A DNA stretch of 6,652 nt from Bdellovibrio sp. (GTDB taxonomy: Bacteria > Bdellovibrionota > Bdellovibrionia > Bdellovibrionales > Bdellovibrionaceae). The first letter of the stretch is position 1, and each line of letters starts with the position of its first letter. Location of the stretch: assembly GCA_019104905.1 (NCBI GenBank), contig JAHRXB010000091.1:1-6652 (forward strand), given 5' to 3'. Positions 1 through 6,427 of the stretch are shown here, one piece after another. A model generated the notes under the pieces. That model was not told where the DNA came from. It ran no database searches and was given only the letters and a program-made list of their open reading frames with translations. Both the position numbers and the translations under genes were made by a program.

Positions 1-98
1 GAATTTATTTGCGATTTTGAAAATGCATGTGAAGATATAAAGAATGTAATCAGCGCAGCCGATAGGCCCTTCGTCGTTATCCATCTTGTGTTTGTCAT
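1..98 (-). CDS. Possible N-terminus of a divergent exported protein (partial, alternative reading)
   Basis: Read on the - strand, an ATG at 98-96 opens a frame that stays open to the window edge. Its first residues look like a Sec signal peptide: a basic n-region (MTNTRWITTKG), a hydrophobic core (LSAALITFFIS) and an SHA cleavage site followed by FSKS. A GGGAA sequence lies 5 nt before the ATG. A sigma-70-like promoter could sit upstream on the - strand: a TATATT -10 at 128-123 and, 17 nt away, a TTTAGA -35 at 151-146. This excludes the + strand reading of the same bases (1-135). Only about 32 codons are visible, so no function can be assigned. The Thr/Asn-rich n-region counts against it, because it could simply be the antisense of Val/Ile codons. 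Confidence 0.35.
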   Translation of the reverse strand, partial: MTNTRWITTKGLSAALITFFISSHAFSKSQIN

Positions 99-135
99 CG
101 TGTTTCCCGTCATCATGTTTTTAATATACGGCTAA
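1..135 (+). CDS. Possible C-terminus of an upstream membrane protein (partial, alternative reading)
   Basis: Frame 1 is open from the first base to a TAA at 133-135, giving 44 residues; the other two + frames stop within about 40 bases. The visible part is a polar, acidic stretch (residues 1-24) followed by one very hydrophobic segment (PFVVIHLVFVIVFPVIMFLIYG) that would make a C-terminal transmembrane helix. If this is real, the next gene begins 2 to 53 nt downstream on the same strand and the two would form an operon. The family is not recognisable from this fragment. It competes with a - strand signal-peptide reading of the same bases, and the sequence does not decide between them. Confidence 0.35.
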   Translation, partial: EFICDFENACEDIKNVISAADRPFVVIHLVFVIVFPVIMFLIYG

Positions 136-188
136 GCGTGAAGTTTCTAAAGGAACTTAATAAAGAAGAATCGAAAGAAGACACCTCT

Positions 189-3100
189 ATGAAGAATTTG
201 AAAAATGAAGATTTGAAGTTTCCAATTTTCGTCAAAAGACTCTCCATTTCATCACTTCTTCTTGTCTTCGCACTGACGCTGTTAAGTCTTTTTGCTCTTC
301 CTCGCCTGCAAACCCAGTACAGCTTGAAACAATTTCTTCCTCAGGATAATCCACTTCTAAAAAGAGACGAACACACGCGACAACTCTTTCAACTTCCTGA
401 AGCTCAACCGTTTATTATTACAGCAAAGATTTCCAGTGACAGCGAGACCTGGTTTGAAAAAGAAAAAATCGAAAGCCTAGCAAGACTCACAGATCTTCTT
501 TCCCATTTCCCCGGAGTTCGCAACACCCTCAGTGTCGCCTCCGTTCAGGGCGCCATCAGTAGCGACGAAGGTTTGAGTGTCGGACCTTTGCTGAAAAATC
601 TTCCTCCAGAAAAGTGGCGTTCTGAAACCTTAAATAATCCTCTCATTTCACCCACTCTGATATCTAAGGACGCAAAGACGGCTTCAATTATTGTTAACAT
701 CAAGCCCCTTAATACACAGGAACTCCTGCATCTTCGCCAAAACCTGGAAGTCACCGCCAGCGCGGCTGTACCGTTTTCTCAAGTCGAAATCGGCGGAACT
801 CCGGCAGTACAAACCGATGTGGGAGTGCTTCTGCAAACGGAAATCCGAAATTTTGTGATCTTAGGTTTTATCGCCTGTTTTTTTGTGCTTGGTTTGATCT
901 TTGCGAATTGGTCACCCTTGATTATTTCATTCATCATAATTCTTAGCGCCAACATCATCGTCTTAGCCATCATGGCGCTAGCGGGTTATCCATTTTCTAT
1001 TTTATCCAGTACGATTCCCATCTTAACCACTGTCGACGTGGTCTCTCTTTGCATTCACACCTTATTGCGATTTACTGAAGAGAGAAAAAACCAACCACAC
1101 TTAAATCACCACCAACTGGTGAATTACACCTTTAAGGTTCTTCTCGGCCCTAATCTCATCGCTTCAACGACAACCATGATCGGATTTCTGGCTTTATTAA
1201 CGGTCAAAGTCCCTCTGATTCGAGACTATGGCATCACCGCTGCCGGAGCCATCATCATTGGATGGCTCGTCACGACCCTCCTGCTATTTCCGCTTTTGCA
1301 CTTCCTCCCAGAGCCCCGGGCTCGCGAGTGGGCGTGGAGCAAGGCGCGTTGGGCTCTTTACTTTTTCCGTCGCGCCGGGGTCTGGACATTCCTGATTATC
1401 TTGGTTTCCACGGCATTGGCCTTTAAGGGACAAAGTCTTTCCTGGTCCGCGCGGCTCTTTGATGATCTCCCCACAAACCATCAAGTCCGTCTGTCCACAG
1501 AAACAATCGATAAGGAACTCGGCGGAATGATCCCGGTGGATATTGAACTCAAAGGGGCTTCAGATGTGTGGAACGATCCAACACTTCTGGCTAAGCTTGA
1601 TCATCTTTTAAATGAAATTCGCGGTGTTGAAGGCGTTGGCAGCGTCGTTGGCTTGCCAGACCTCGTCGCCGCAGCAAATATTCATCACTCGCGCCTTCCC
1701 GCCAGCCGATCCGCGACGGCGGAGGTCTTCTTTCTATATTCTCTTTCCAGCAACAGCCCTCTTAAGAACTTTCTGAATACGGACTCATCAAATACGCGCA
1801 TCTCGGTGCGCACCCAAGATTTGCCTGCCAACAAACTTCACTCTCTGGTCGCTCAAGTTAAGCAGATGGCAGAACAAAGCTTTCCTGAAATCAAAGTTGA
1901 AGTGACGGGGATGGGTTCTACGATTCATCATTTAAACAATGAACTTTCCCATGAATTGATCTTTGGCTTTTGGCAATCCATGGCGGCCATCTGTCTGGTT
2001 TTAGTCTTTGTCTTTAGATCCTTGCGCTGGGCCCTGGTCGCGTGCATTCCCAACTTGGTTCCTCCCGCAGCTCTTTTGGGGTTTCTGGCCCTCTCTGAAA
2101 CTCCGATCAAACCCAGTATTGCAATTATTTTTTCCATCGCCCTGGGTTTGGCCTTTAACAATACGGTCTATCTTTTAGAAAGACTGCGACACATTCAAAA
2201 AACATCAAAATCAAAAAATCTCGAGATTGAAAAAACATTATGGAGGGAAGGCAACCCTTGTTTAATCTCGACGATGACTCTTCTGGCCGGCTTCTCCGTT
2301 TTTATGGCTTCTTATTTTGCCATGAATCGTATTTTCGGTTTCTATATGCTTTTATCCATGCTTGCTGGCCTGGTTGGAGATTTGATTCTTCTTCCAACAT
2401 TGTTGAAAACTTGTCCCTGGCTCTTGACTTCAGTACCTTGGAAAAAGGAGAAGATTATGGCGACTGTCTCATCATTCTTATTGGCGTTTATCATTTCCCT
2501 TTCACCCACTCCGCTCCACGCCCAAGGCGTCACAGTTGAAAAGATCGGAGAAGAAATGAGTTCCCGCCTGCGCTCCCGCGATGAGGAATTTGTCGTGAAT
2601 ATGAAAATCATAGAGGCCGACGGGTCCAGCAAAGATCGCCAAATGCAGATCTGGCGACTCAGCCCCCAAAAAAAGGAGCACTACCTTTTAGTTCGCATGC
2701 AAAAGCCCCAGGATTTAAAAGGAACGGCTTTACTGGCAACACTCAAGGGTGAACAAGAAGATAAGTGGATTTACCTTCCCTCCACGAAGCAGACTCGTCG
2801 TTTGACGGGAGAAAGTGGCCAAGGAGGAATTTTGGGATCCGAGCTCAGCACCGAAGATTTTGACTTCAATCGTGAACAAGGCGCACAAAATAATCTAAAA
2901 AAGGAAATTGAAATCAAGGGAAAGAAGTATTTCCTTGTGGAAAGTGACGTCAATACCAGCTCTGCAAGCTATTCAAAGATTATCAGCTATATTGCCGCCA
3001 GTGACTACCTGCCCATAAAATCGGAGTGTTATGACAAGCAAGGAAAGCTCTTAAAGGTTTTGGATATCAGCGGCTACAAGAAGATCACTCCTACAAAGTG

Positions 3101-3230
3101 GCGCGCAGGCAAAATCAGAATACGCAATGTGCAAAACAAGCGGGAAACGGAAATCACCATCTCTCAAGTGAAGCTCGATCGAAATTTAAAACCCAGTCGA
3201 TTCACACCAAAAGCGCTAGCCGAAGATTAG
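189..3230 (+). CDS. MMPL/RND-type membrane transporter fused to a C-terminal LolA-like periplasmic domain
   Basis: The product is 1013 aa. Residues 1-740 form an RND permease of the MMPL/SSD type: TM1 (18-38), a large periplasmic loop (about 39-218), TM2-TM6 (about 221-371), TM7 (about 397-411), a second periplasmic loop (about 412-595) and TM8-TM12 (about 590-739). TM4 carries a single acidic residue, D283 in TTVDVVSLCIH. The equivalent TM10 site is N657-N658 in GLAFNNTVYLLERL, where relatives usually have DD. The frame then runs without a stop through VPWKKEKI into a signal-peptide-like helix (757-778) and a LolA-like domain of the 'outer membrane lipoprotein-sorting protein' type. Its motifs are KPQDLKGTALL (839-849), WIYLPSTKQTRRL (860-872) and GGILGSELSTEDF (879-891). 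In other bacteria such transporters and LolA-like proteins are commonly separate adjacent genes, thought to move lipids or lipoproteins. The cargo here is unknown. The ATG at 189 was chosen because a purine-rich GAAAGAAG (173-180) lies 8 nt upstream; an in-frame GTG at 138 has no Shine-Dalgarno. Confidence 0.88.
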   Translation: MKNLKNEDLKFPIFVKRLSISSLLLVFALTLLSLFALPRLQTQYSLKQFLPQDNPLLKRDEHTRQLFQLPEAQPFIITAKISSDSETWFEKEKIESLARLTDLLSHFPGVRNTLSVASVQGAISSDEGLSVGPLLKNLPPEKWRSETLNNPLISPTLISKDAKTASIIVNIKPLNTQELLHLRQNLEVTASAAVPFSQVEIGGTPAVQTDVGVLLQTEIRNFVILGFIACFFVLGLIFANWSPLIISFIIILSANIIVLAIMALAGYPFSILSSTIPILTTVDVVSLCIHTLLRFTEERKNQPHLNHHQLVNYTFKVLLGPNLIASTTTMIGFLALLTVKVPLIRDYGITAAGAIIIGWLVTTLLLFPLLHFLPEPRAREWAWSKARWALYFFRRAGVWTFLIILVSTALAFKGQSLSWSARLFDDLPTNHQVRLSTETIDKELGGMIPVDIELKGASDVWNDPTLLAKLDHLLNEIRGVEGVGSVVGLPDLVAAANIHHSRLPASRSATAEVFFLYSLSSNSPLKNFLNTDSSNTRISVRTQDLPANKLHSLVAQVKQMAEQSFPEIKVEVTGMGSTIHHLNNELSHELIFGFWQSMAAICLVLVFVFRSLRWALVACIPNLVPPAALLGFLALSETPIKPSIAIIFSIALGLAFNNTVYLLERLRHIQKTSKSKNLEIEKTLWREGNPCLISTMTLLAGFSVFMASYFAMNRIFGFYMLLSMLAGLVGDLILLPTLLKTCPWLLTSVPWKKEKIMATVSSFLLAFIISLSPTPLHAQGVTVEKIGEEMSSRLRSRDEEFVVNMKIIEADGSSKDRQMQIWRLSPQKKEHYLLVRMQKPQDLKGTALLATLKGEQEDKWIYLPSTKQTRRLTGESGQGGILGSELSTEDFDFNREQGAQNNLKKEIEIKGKKYFLVESDVNTSSASYSKIISYIAASDYLPIKSECYDKQGKLLKVLDISGYKKITPTKWRAGKIRIRNVQNKRETEITISQVKLDRNLKPSRFTPKALAED
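2445..2459 (+). promoter_or_regulatory. Internal Shine-Dalgarno and ATG at the fusion joint
   Basis: AAGGAG at 2445-2450 is followed after 6 nt (AAGATT) by an ATG at 2457-2459 that is in frame with the long transporter gene. The sequence and spacing are better than those of the gene's own start at 189. The same bases encode the linker residues KKEKI between TM12 and the second hydrophobic segment. This looks like the retained translation start of a formerly separate downstream gene. Confidence 0.6.
2457..3230 (+). CDS. LolA-like periplasmic protein, possible independent product from an internal start
   Basis: Starting at the internal ATG, the same frame gives a 257-aa protein that looks complete. 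It begins with a signal peptide, MATVSSFLLAFIISLSPTPLHA, with likely cleavage before QGV, leaving about 235 mature residues. The mature part has the family's hallmarks: an early basic/acidic helix (EKIGEEMSSRLRSRDEEF), a KGTALL segment, WIYLP, RRL and LGSELSTEDF, then a C-terminal beta-rich half ending FTPKALAED. Proteins of this type resemble LolA and act in the periplasm as carriers for lipid-modified or hydrophobic cargo, often with an MMPL transporter. Here it would be translated either as the C-terminal part of the fusion (the signal peptide acting as a 13th membrane helix) or separately. The domain call is firm; independent translation is inferred from the Shine-Dalgarno and signal peptide. 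Confidence 0.5.
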   Translation: MATVSSFLLAFIISLSPTPLHAQGVTVEKIGEEMSSRLRSRDEEFVVNMKIIEADGSSKDRQMQIWRLSPQKKEHYLLVRMQKPQDLKGTALLATLKGEQEDKWIYLPSTKQTRRLTGESGQGGILGSELSTEDFDFNREQGAQNNLKKEIEIKGKKYFLVESDVNTSSASYSKIISYIAASDYLPIKSECYDKQGKLLKVLDISGYKKITPTKWRAGKIRIRNVQNKRETEITISQVKLDRNLKPSRFTPKALAED

Positions 3231-3262
3231 AAAGTCTTCAGCGCTGCGCGTTGGTGTTTTTT
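3204..3262 (+). terminator. Intrinsic terminator overlapping the end of the transporter-fusion gene
   Basis: ACACCAA (3204-3210) pairs with TTGGTGT (3251-3257). Inside that, GCGC (3213-3216) pairs with GCGC (3246-3249), AGC (3218-3220) with GCT (3243-3245), and GAAGA (3222-3226) with TCTTC (3235-3239). This gives about 19 base pairs with small bulges and an 8-nt loop. The outer stem runs straight into a T-run (six Ts, 3257-3262). The left arm lies inside the last nine codons of the gene. Confidence 0.6.
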
Positions 3263-3268
3263 ATCGTG

Positions 3269-3283
3269 GAGTCAATTTGACTC
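3269..3283. promoter_or_regulatory. 15-bp perfect palindrome, operator-like
   Basis: GAGTCAA (3269-3275) and TTGACTC (3277-3283) are exact inverted repeats around a single T. It lies 66 nt before the start of the Cys-rich protein gene and just after the preceding terminator. Its right arm contains TTGACT, which resembles a sigma-70 -35 box, but no good -10 follows at 16-18 nt. The loop is too short for a useful RNA hairpin, so a binding site for a dimeric regulator is the likelier reading. The regulator is unknown. Confidence 0.35.
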
Positions 3284-3291
3284 TGTTTAAG

Positions 3292-3308
3292 TTGGCATTC
3301 TCTTTGAA
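3292..3308 (+). promoter_or_regulatory. Weak sigma-54-like promoter candidate
   Basis: TTGGCA (3292-3297) with TTTGAA (3303-3308) has the correct GG-to-G spacing of a -24/-12 element. The -12 dinucleotide is GA (3306-3307) instead of the nearly invariant GC. A start about 12 nt downstream would leave a leader of roughly 30 nt before the ATG at 3350. This is the best promoter-like sequence seen ahead of that gene, but it is a weak match. Confidence 0.2.
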
Positions 3309-3349
3309 ATGCAAACCTTCATCTCAATAACTAGATGGAGGAATAATAA

Positions 3350-3778
3350 ATGAAACACCTTGCAAGCATCATCGTTATCACATTCTTTGCGTTGAATTCT
3401 TTTGCTGGGGGGCTTGGCGATTGGATTCGCCCGGACCGTCCTGCTCCATATCCTGGCGGCGGTGGACGCCCTAATGTAACTTGTTCTTACTCTGACGATG
3501 GCTGGGAAGAACACTGGCGTGGACACAACAGTTGTCAAGAATGTCTGTCAAAACATGGAAACTGCAATGAGACATGCAATGCCACCTTCACAGTCTGTCA
3601 GGCTGAAGGCACCGACTACCGTGGTTACAAAATGACCCTGGAAGGGCGAGGTAACTATCGCTACGAAGCCGAACGTCAAGCGATGGACCTCTGCCAACGA
3701 AGCTATCGCTATGGCAATTGCCGCATCACGAACTGTAATGATCGATCTGAGCGCGTTTCTCAAAGACGTTGCCGCTAG
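3350..3778 (+). CDS. Small exported Cys-rich protein of unknown function
   Basis: The product is 142 aa. The start is well supported by GGAGG at 3337-3341, 8 nt upstream of the ATG. Residues 1-19 (MKHLASIIVITFFALNSFA) are a Sec signal peptide with likely cleavage before GGLGDW. A Pro/Gly-rich stretch follows (RPDRPAPYPGGGGRP, 27-41), then ten cysteines at 45, 62, 65, 72, 76, 83, 115, 124, 129 and 141. The even number and the export signal suggest a disulfide-bonded periplasmic or secreted protein. The first cluster has spacing C-x2-C-x6-C-x3-C-x6-C. The second half (AERQAMDLCQRSYRYGNCRITNC) recalls the 'A..A...C......C....C' pattern of small secreted Cys-repeat domains, and the C-terminus is Arg-rich. 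No catalytic motif is visible and I do not recognise a named family. It appears to be a single-gene unit between two terminator-like hairpins. Confidence 0.82.
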   Translation: MKHLASIIVITFFALNSFAGGLGDWIRPDRPAPYPGGGGRPNVTCSYSDDGWEEHWRGHNSCQECLSKHGNCNETCNATFTVCQAEGTDYRGYKMTLEGRGNYRYEAERQAMDLCQRSYRYGNCRITNCNDRSERVSQRRCR

Positions 3779-3795
3779 AAACTGACCCCTCTTAA

Positions 3796-3840
3796 ACGTT
3801 GATGGCAAGAAGAGAACTCTTTGCCATCAACGTCTTCTTT
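3796..3840 (+). terminator. Terminator hairpin between convergent genes
   Basis: ACGTTGATGGCAA (3796-3808) and TTGCCATCAACGT (3821-3833) form a perfect 13-bp stem with a 12-nt loop. On the + strand it is followed by CTTCTTT (3834-3840), a moderate T-rich tail. On the - strand the tail is TTAAGAGG, much weaker. It therefore best serves the Cys-rich gene, and may also help stop transcription of the convergent ATPase gene whose stop codon is at 3842-3840. Confidence 0.65.
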
Positions 3841-6374
3841 CATCGTGGGCCGATCCTCGCCTGACTATAAAACCAATGTTTTACAATCTCGACAATAGTC
3901 AAATAGCAAATCACAATGCCTCCCAATATCAGAAAGAATTTAAAGCTTAAGGGCGCAAACCCGAGATCCTTGGCCATCGGGGAATAGGGAAGAAGTATTG
4001 CGATAAAAACAGCCATCAGGGAGGTTAAAATCAAAGCGCCACTCGCCCTGCTTCTAAATACGCTATGTCTGGTTCGAATAATGAAAATAACCAACACCTG
4101 AGTCGCAATGGACTCTACAAACCAACCCGTATGAAACAAAACTTGATCTGCATGAAAAAGGCGGATCAAAACGTAAAAGGTCACAAAATCAAAAAGAGAA
4201 CTCAAAAGACCTATGATCCACATAAAATTATGAACAAAACGAATATCCCAATGCGTGGGGTGACGAAGACTTTTCATATCTACCCGATCCAAAGGAATCG
4301 CGATTTCTGATATATCATAAAGAAAATTATTTAAGAGAACTTGCAAAGGCAGCATCGGCAAAAAAGGCAGAATCAAAGCGGCCCCCGCCATACTGAACAT
4401 GTTTCCAAAATTAGAGCTTGTCGCCATCATTATGTACTTCATGATATTTAGGTGAGTTCGTCGCCCCTCAAAAATCCCTACCAGCAAAGTTCTTAGATCT
4501 TGCTTCAAAAGGACGATGTCGGCCGCTTCCTTCGCCACGTCGACAGCTCCCTCCACGGAAATTCCGACATCTGCAGAATGCAACGAAGGAGCGTCGTTGG
4601 CGCCGTCCCCCAAATATCCCACGATATGTCCCCTTTTTTTGAATGCCATAATGATACGATTTTTCTGGGTCGGAGAAACTCGACAAAACAGATTCACACT
4701 CTCCACCCGTGCTTGCAAAGCGGGGTCATCCATTTCTTGGATTTGTGCCCCCGTTAAAACCCCCGTGACTTCCACACCCACCTGCTGGAATAAGTGGCGC
4801 GTAACCAACTCACTGTCGCCGGTAACCATCCTGAACGACACATGACTTTCTGAAAGATTCTGAAGAACTGTTTTGATCCCGGCCTTAGGTGGATCGTGAA
4901 AAGCAGCAATACCTGCAAAGACCAATTCTGTTTCATCGCTGACATGCGCATGGAGACAATCTTTAGAGACCTCCTTCCAGGCAATGCCGATGCCCCGAAA
5001 GCCTTGACCTTCCAGACTGCGACTTAAATGAAAAATCCCCTCTCTGGTTTGTGGATCAAGATCATAGGTTTTTTCAAAACTCCCTTGTGAAAACAAATTG
5101 GAAAGACCTAAGATCTCTTCCATGGCCCCTTTGACGATGAGAATTCGGCGCCGCCCATCATCCAACAAAACAGAAACCCGACGTCTTTCAAAATCAAAAG
5201 GAACCTCGTCGATCTTCTGCCAGGACCTGACATCCAACTCCTCATGTTCGATAATGGCGCGATCAATCGGACTTCGATATCCTGTCTCAAAGAAGCTGTT
5301 CAGATACGCCAACTGAAGAACTTCGGGGCTATCCTCCCCTTTGACGTCAACATGTCGCTCAAGAATAATTCTGCCCTCGGTTAAAGTTCCCGTCTTATCA
5401 GAGCACAAAATGTCCATACTACCTAGATTTTGAATAGAACTCAGTCTTTTCACGATGACTTTTTTCTTGGACATGCGCAACGTCCCTCTAGACAAAGTCA
5501 CCGTGATAATCATTGGCAACAACTCCGGAGTGAGCCCCACAGCTAACGCCATTGCAAACAGAAAGGATTCAAGCCACGGACGATGAAAAAGAACATTTAC
5601 CAAAACAACAAAAAGAACCATCGTCACCGTCAAACGCATAATCAAATTGCCAAATTGATGAATACCTATATCAAAGGCTGTCGGGGGAGAAATTTGAGAA
5701 AGCGATTTGCTAATTTCCCCAAGGGATGTTTCCATTCCGGTCCGAAAAACTAGCACCTTTGCACTTCCACTGACAACCGAGGTTCCCAGGAAGACGGCGT
5801 TTTCTGCACGACTTATCTCTTGAACTGGTGATTCAAGCTTCACCTTTTTTTCTACAGGATAACTTTCGCCAGTTAAAAGGGCTTGGTTTATAAAGATGTC
5901 TTTCTCTTCCAGAATCACCCCATCTGCAGGAATTAAATCGCCCGCTCCGATAAAGACGATATCTCCGGGAACTATTTCAGACAGAGCCCGCTCTTGACGT
6001 TTTCCATCTCGCAAAACCGTTGCAGTGACGGCCACAGAGGCTTTTAGCTCTTCCGCCGCCTGCTCGGCCCGGTACTGCTGATAGAAATCCAAAGAAACAC
6101 TCATCAATACGATCAGAACGATTATGATAAATCCAGTGACATCCCCGGTGGCGGCAGAAATAGAACTCGCTAATAATAAAATGATTACAAGGGGATTGAG
6201 AAAACGTGAAAGCAGCTCCTTCAAAAAGTGCTTGGGCGGTGTTTTGAGAAGATTAGGGCCATACTTTGTTAATCGCTCTTCGGCTTGATCACTCGCAAGA
6301 CCCATTTCATTTGTCTGCAGATCCTGCAACAATTGAGACGTTGGTGTATTCCAAAACAAGGTCCCCTTTTCCAT
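3840..6374 (-). CDS. mgtA: Magnesium-translocating P-type ATPase (P3 type, MgtA/MgtB family)
   Basis: This is an 844-aa inner-membrane pump that uses ATP to bring Mg2+ into the cytoplasm. Visible in order: a cation-ATPase N-terminal domain (about 8-45), TM1-TM2 (about 52-100), the actuator domain with TGES (168-171), TM3-TM4 with the family-specific TPELLP (282-287), the phosphorylation site DKTGTLT (Asp326), nucleotide-binding KGA (415-417), TGD (518-520), and the hinge GDGAND (589-594). The C-terminal membrane region holds SSNFGNMFS and NNFLYDISEIAIPLDRVD, typical of MgtA/MgtB and not of Ca2+ or Na+/K+ pumps. All catalytic residues are present, so it should be active. It is about 50 residues shorter than E. 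coli MgtA (898 aa), partly at the N-terminus. The ATG at 6374 is preferred over an in-frame TTG at 6380, because AAGGG lies 7 nt before the ATG and only 1 nt before the TTG. No PhoP box or mgtL-like leader was recognised. MgtA versus MgtB cannot be separated confidently. Confidence 0.93.
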   Translation of the reverse strand: MEKGTLFWNTPTSQLLQDLQTNEMGLASDQAEERLTKYGPNLLKTPPKHFLKELLSRFLNPLVIILLLASSISAATGDVTGFIIIVLIVLMSVSLDFYQQYRAEQAAEELKASVAVTATVLRDGKRQERALSEIVPGDIVFIGAGDLIPADGVILEEKDIFINQALLTGESYPVEKKVKLESPVQEISRAENAVFLGTSVVSGSAKVLVFRTGMETSLGEISKSLSQISPPTAFDIGIHQFGNLIMRLTVTMVLFVVLVNVLFHRPWLESFLFAMALAVGLTPELLPMIITVTLSRGTLRMSKKKVIVKRLSSIQNLGSMDILCSDKTGTLTEGRIILERHVDVKGEDSPEVLQLAYLNSFFETGYRSPIDRAIIEHEELDVRSWQKIDEVPFDFERRRVSVLLDDGRRRILIVKGAMEEILGLSNLFSQGSFEKTYDLDPQTREGIFHLSRSLEGQGFRGIGIAWKEVSKDCLHAHVSDETELVFAGIAAFHDPPKAGIKTVLQNLSESHVSFRMVTGDSELVTRHLFQQVGVEVTGVLTGAQIQEMDDPALQARVESVNLFCRVSPTQKNRIIMAFKKRGHIVGYLGDGANDAPSLHSADVGISVEGAVDVAKEAADIVLLKQDLRTLLVGIFEGRRTHLNIMKYIMMATSSNFGNMFSMAGAALILPFLPMLPLQVLLNNFLYDISEIAIPLDRVDMKSLRHPTHWDIRFVHNFMWIIGLLSSLFDFVTFYVLIRLFHADQVLFHTGWFVESIATQVLVIFIIRTRHSVFRSRASGALILTSLMAVFIAILLPYSPMAKDLGFAPLSFKFFLILGGIVICYLTIVEIVKHWFYSQARIGPR

Positions 6375-6395
6375 ATTCAAGCCCTTGCCGGTTGC

Positions 6396-6411
6396 AGTTT
6401 TACATAAAACT
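6396..6411. promoter_or_regulatory. 16-bp perfect palindrome in the divergent intergenic region
   Basis: AGTTTTA (6396-6402) and TAAAACT (6405-6411) are exact inverted repeats around CA. It lies 22 nt before the ATPase start (- strand) and 45 nt before the flavin-reductase start (+ strand). It overlaps a TTTACA (-35-like, + strand) and a TATGTA (-10-like, - strand, 6406-6401). A dimeric regulator bound here could affect either gene. With an AT-rich sequence, chance is a real alternative. Confidence 0.3.
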
Positions 6412-6427
6412 CAAAATGCTCTTATCT
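6399..6427 (+). promoter_or_regulatory. Weak sigma-70-like promoter for the flavin-reductase gene
   Basis: TTTACA (6399-6404) matches five of six -35 positions. It is separated by 17 nt from TTATCT (6422-6427), which is a poor -10. It would give a short leader before the ATG at 6456. It is the best-spaced pair seen in this 81-bp region on the + strand. Confidence 0.2.

Noticed and set aside
138..188. GTG at 138 as the start of the transporter-fusion gene.
   Set aside because: There is no Shine-Dalgarno before it, and the added 17 residues are a charged stretch with no counterpart expected before TM1. Translational coupling to an upstream + strand gene keeps it possible.
2240..2539. A 99-codon + strand frame overlapping the transporter/LolA-like junction, considered as evidence that the fusion is a frameshift artefact.
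   Set aside because: Its translation has no family resemblance or membrane pattern, whereas the main frame matches TM12 before and the LolA-like domain after the joint without a break. It is a shadow frame.
3277..3305. A sigma-70 promoter using TTGACT at 3277-3282.
   Set aside because: At 16-18 nt spacing the -10 candidates (TCTCTT, CTCTTT, TCTTTG) are poor; the palindrome explains TTGACT better.
3548..3808. An 86-codon - strand frame antisense to the Cys-rich gene.
   Set aside because: No ribosome site and no recognisable features; the + strand gene has a strong Shine-Dalgarno, a signal peptide and the patterned cysteines.
4065..4310. An 81-codon + strand frame inside the ATPase gene (and similar ones near 4500-4845 and 5098-5316).
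   Set aside because: All lie opposite conserved ATPase motifs and look like low-complexity antisense translations.
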